NCBI RefSeq assembly: GCF_003584565.2
Contig: NZ_CP031010.1
Span: forward strand, 682,001 to 746,000
Direction of reading: 5' to 3'
Length of the DNA: 64,000 nt
From: Alteromonas sp. RKMC-009
GTDB lineage: Bacteria; Pseudomonadota; Gammaproteobacteria; Enterobacterales; Alteromonadaceae
Made by a program: the position numbers and the translations under genes. Of the stretch, positions 63,085 to 64,000 are shown piece by piece (the stretch's first letter is position 1; each line of letters opens with the position of its first letter). Under the pieces are notes generated by a model. That model worked only from the letters and a program-made list of their open reading frames with translations. It did no database searches and was not told where the DNA came from.

Positions 63085-64000
63085 ATGCGTATTGGTCGTC
63101 TGTATTTCATCAATAAAATTCTGCTGCAACATGGTCTTGATGAGCTAATTCCATCCCGCTGGTTACCCTGGTATGCCCGCCTGGCGCGGAAACTGATTTT
63201 CTGGATCAGCAACGAACATAAAGATAAATCTGCCGGCGAACGGATAACCCTGGCATTGCAGGCGCTGGGGCCGGTTTTTATTAAGTTCGGTCAGATGTTA
63301 TCTACACGGCGGGACTTACTGCCACCGGCAATCGCCAATGAGCTGGCCAGGCTACAGGATAAAGTGGCCCCCTTTTCCAGCGACGCAGCCACAGCTATCG
63401 TGCTCAAAAGTCTGAATATACCTAAGCTGGACCTGGTGTTCAGTCAGTTCGACGAGCAACCTCTTGCATCGGCTTCAATTGCCCAGGTTCATGCCGCGGT
63501 ATTAAAAGAGAACGGTCAGCATGTGGTGGTAAAAGTACTGCGGCCGGGGATCCGCAAAACTATCGATGCAGATATGGAACTGCTCTATACCCTGGCCGGC
63601 GTACTGCAGAAGTGGCTGCCTGATGGCAAGCGCCTGCGTCCGGTGGAGGTTGTTACCGAGTACCAGAAAACCCTTGTGGATGAACTGGATCTGATGCGTG
63701 AGTCGGCGAACGGCATACAGCTGCGCAGAAATTTTGAAGGCTCACAGAGCCTCTACGTTCCTGAGATGTACGGTGATTATTGCCGTCATGACGTGCTTGT
63801 CATGGAGCGTATATATGGTATTCCCATTTCCAATATTGAAGCCCTGCTGGCGCAAAATACCAATATGAAAAAGCTGGCAGAACGTGGTGTTGAAGTGTTT
63901 TTCACCCAGGTGTTCCGTGACAGCTTCTTCCATGCTGACATGCACCCCGGCAACATTTTTGTCTCTGCAGAGCACCCCGAAAATCCGCAATATATTGCCA
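63085..64000 (+). CDS. ubiB: Ubiquinone biosynthesis kinase-like protein UbiB (5' part, runs off window)
   Basis: The frame is open from the ATG at 63085 to the end of the window (305 codons). It shows the ABC1/UbiB hallmarks: the KxGQ motif in [16 protein letters not shown] (about 70-85), the ATP-binding [15 protein letters not shown] (A-rich loop replacing the P-loop Gly), VVVKVLRPG, and the catalytic-loop-like [13 protein letters not shown] at the edge. The C-terminal membrane anchor lies outside the window. It follows ubiJ by 20 bp. Confidence 0.95.
   Translation, partial: MRIGRLYFINKILLQHGLDELIPSRWLPWYARLARKLIFWISNEHKDKSAGERITLALQALGPVFIKFGQMLSTRRDLLPPAIANELARLQDKVAPFSSDAATAIVLKSLNIPKLDLVFSQFDEQPLASASIAQVHAAVLKENGQHVVVKVLRPGIRKTIDADMELLYTLAGVLQKWLPDGKRLRPVEVVTEYQKTLVDELDLMRESANGIQLRRNFEGSQSLYVPEMYGDYCRHDVLVMERIYGIPISNIEALLAQNTNMKKLAERGVEVFFTQVFRDSFFHADMHPGNIFVSAEHPENPQYIA

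Overview
The window is a chromosomal segment of a gammaproteobacterium, most likely an Alteromonadaceae member close to Alteromonas. The evidence is a set of typical gammaproteobacterial core genes and gene orders: metF/metJ sharing a MetJ operator, priA-ftsN-hslV-hslU, and prlC-tag-ubiE-ubiJ-ubiB. No tRNA, rRNA or CRISPR array was seen. All functions are read from sequence only; no database search was run.

Layout. 1-12.5 kb: metF, metJ, an MFS transporter, a short NADP malic enzyme, rpmE, priA, a SPOR-domain FtsN, hslVU, a LysR regulator and an Old Yellow Enzyme. Between ftsN and hslV lies a family of palindromes with a conserved 52-nt core and unrelated, self-complementary outer arms. 12.5-17.7 kb: a minus-strand operon that looks like a ribosomal-peptide (RiPP) system. 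It encodes an HlyD-like adaptor, a C39-peptidase ABC exporter, a LuxR-type HTH protein, a small membrane protein, a 59-residue precursor with a double-glycine-type leader, and an ATP-grasp ligase. I read it as a graspetide-like (omega-ester peptide) pathway and consider it the best candidate for an undescribed system here. 18-24.5 kb: a class I HMG-CoA reductase with an extra N-terminal domain, a membrane protein, and a beta-propeller/amidohydrolase fusion. 24.6-30 kb: an NAD salvage regulon in which NrtR and an adenylyltransferase diverge from pncA-pncB-nadE, with two matching operators in the shared promoter region.

About 30.3-50.5 kb is an AT-richer genomic island. It carries a YobI-like membrane P-loop NTPase (probable defence gene), an XRE regulator, an IS3 element interrupted by a second IS3-family element (4-bp target duplication visible), an array of phased short repeats, and a heavy-metal module. 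That module has a MerR regulator, a CDF exporter, a small secreted Cys-rich protein, a CzcCBA-type RND pump and an ICMT-like methyltransferase, with two 19-bp-spacer MerR-type promoters. An AraC regulator, a remnant HTH/coiled-coil gene, two more IS3-family elements and a frameshifted tyrosine recombinase follow. A shared 10-bp motif inside inverted repeats occurs near both island ends.

50.5-58.7 kb: glutathione reductase, then a signalling cluster of two soluble histidine kinases, a REC-degenerate HD-GYP protein, an HTH-REC protein and a REC-GGDEF(degenerate)-EAL protein. 58.8-64 kb: oligopeptidase A, a 3-methyladenine glycosylase and ubiE-ubiJ-ubiB (ubiB runs off the end).
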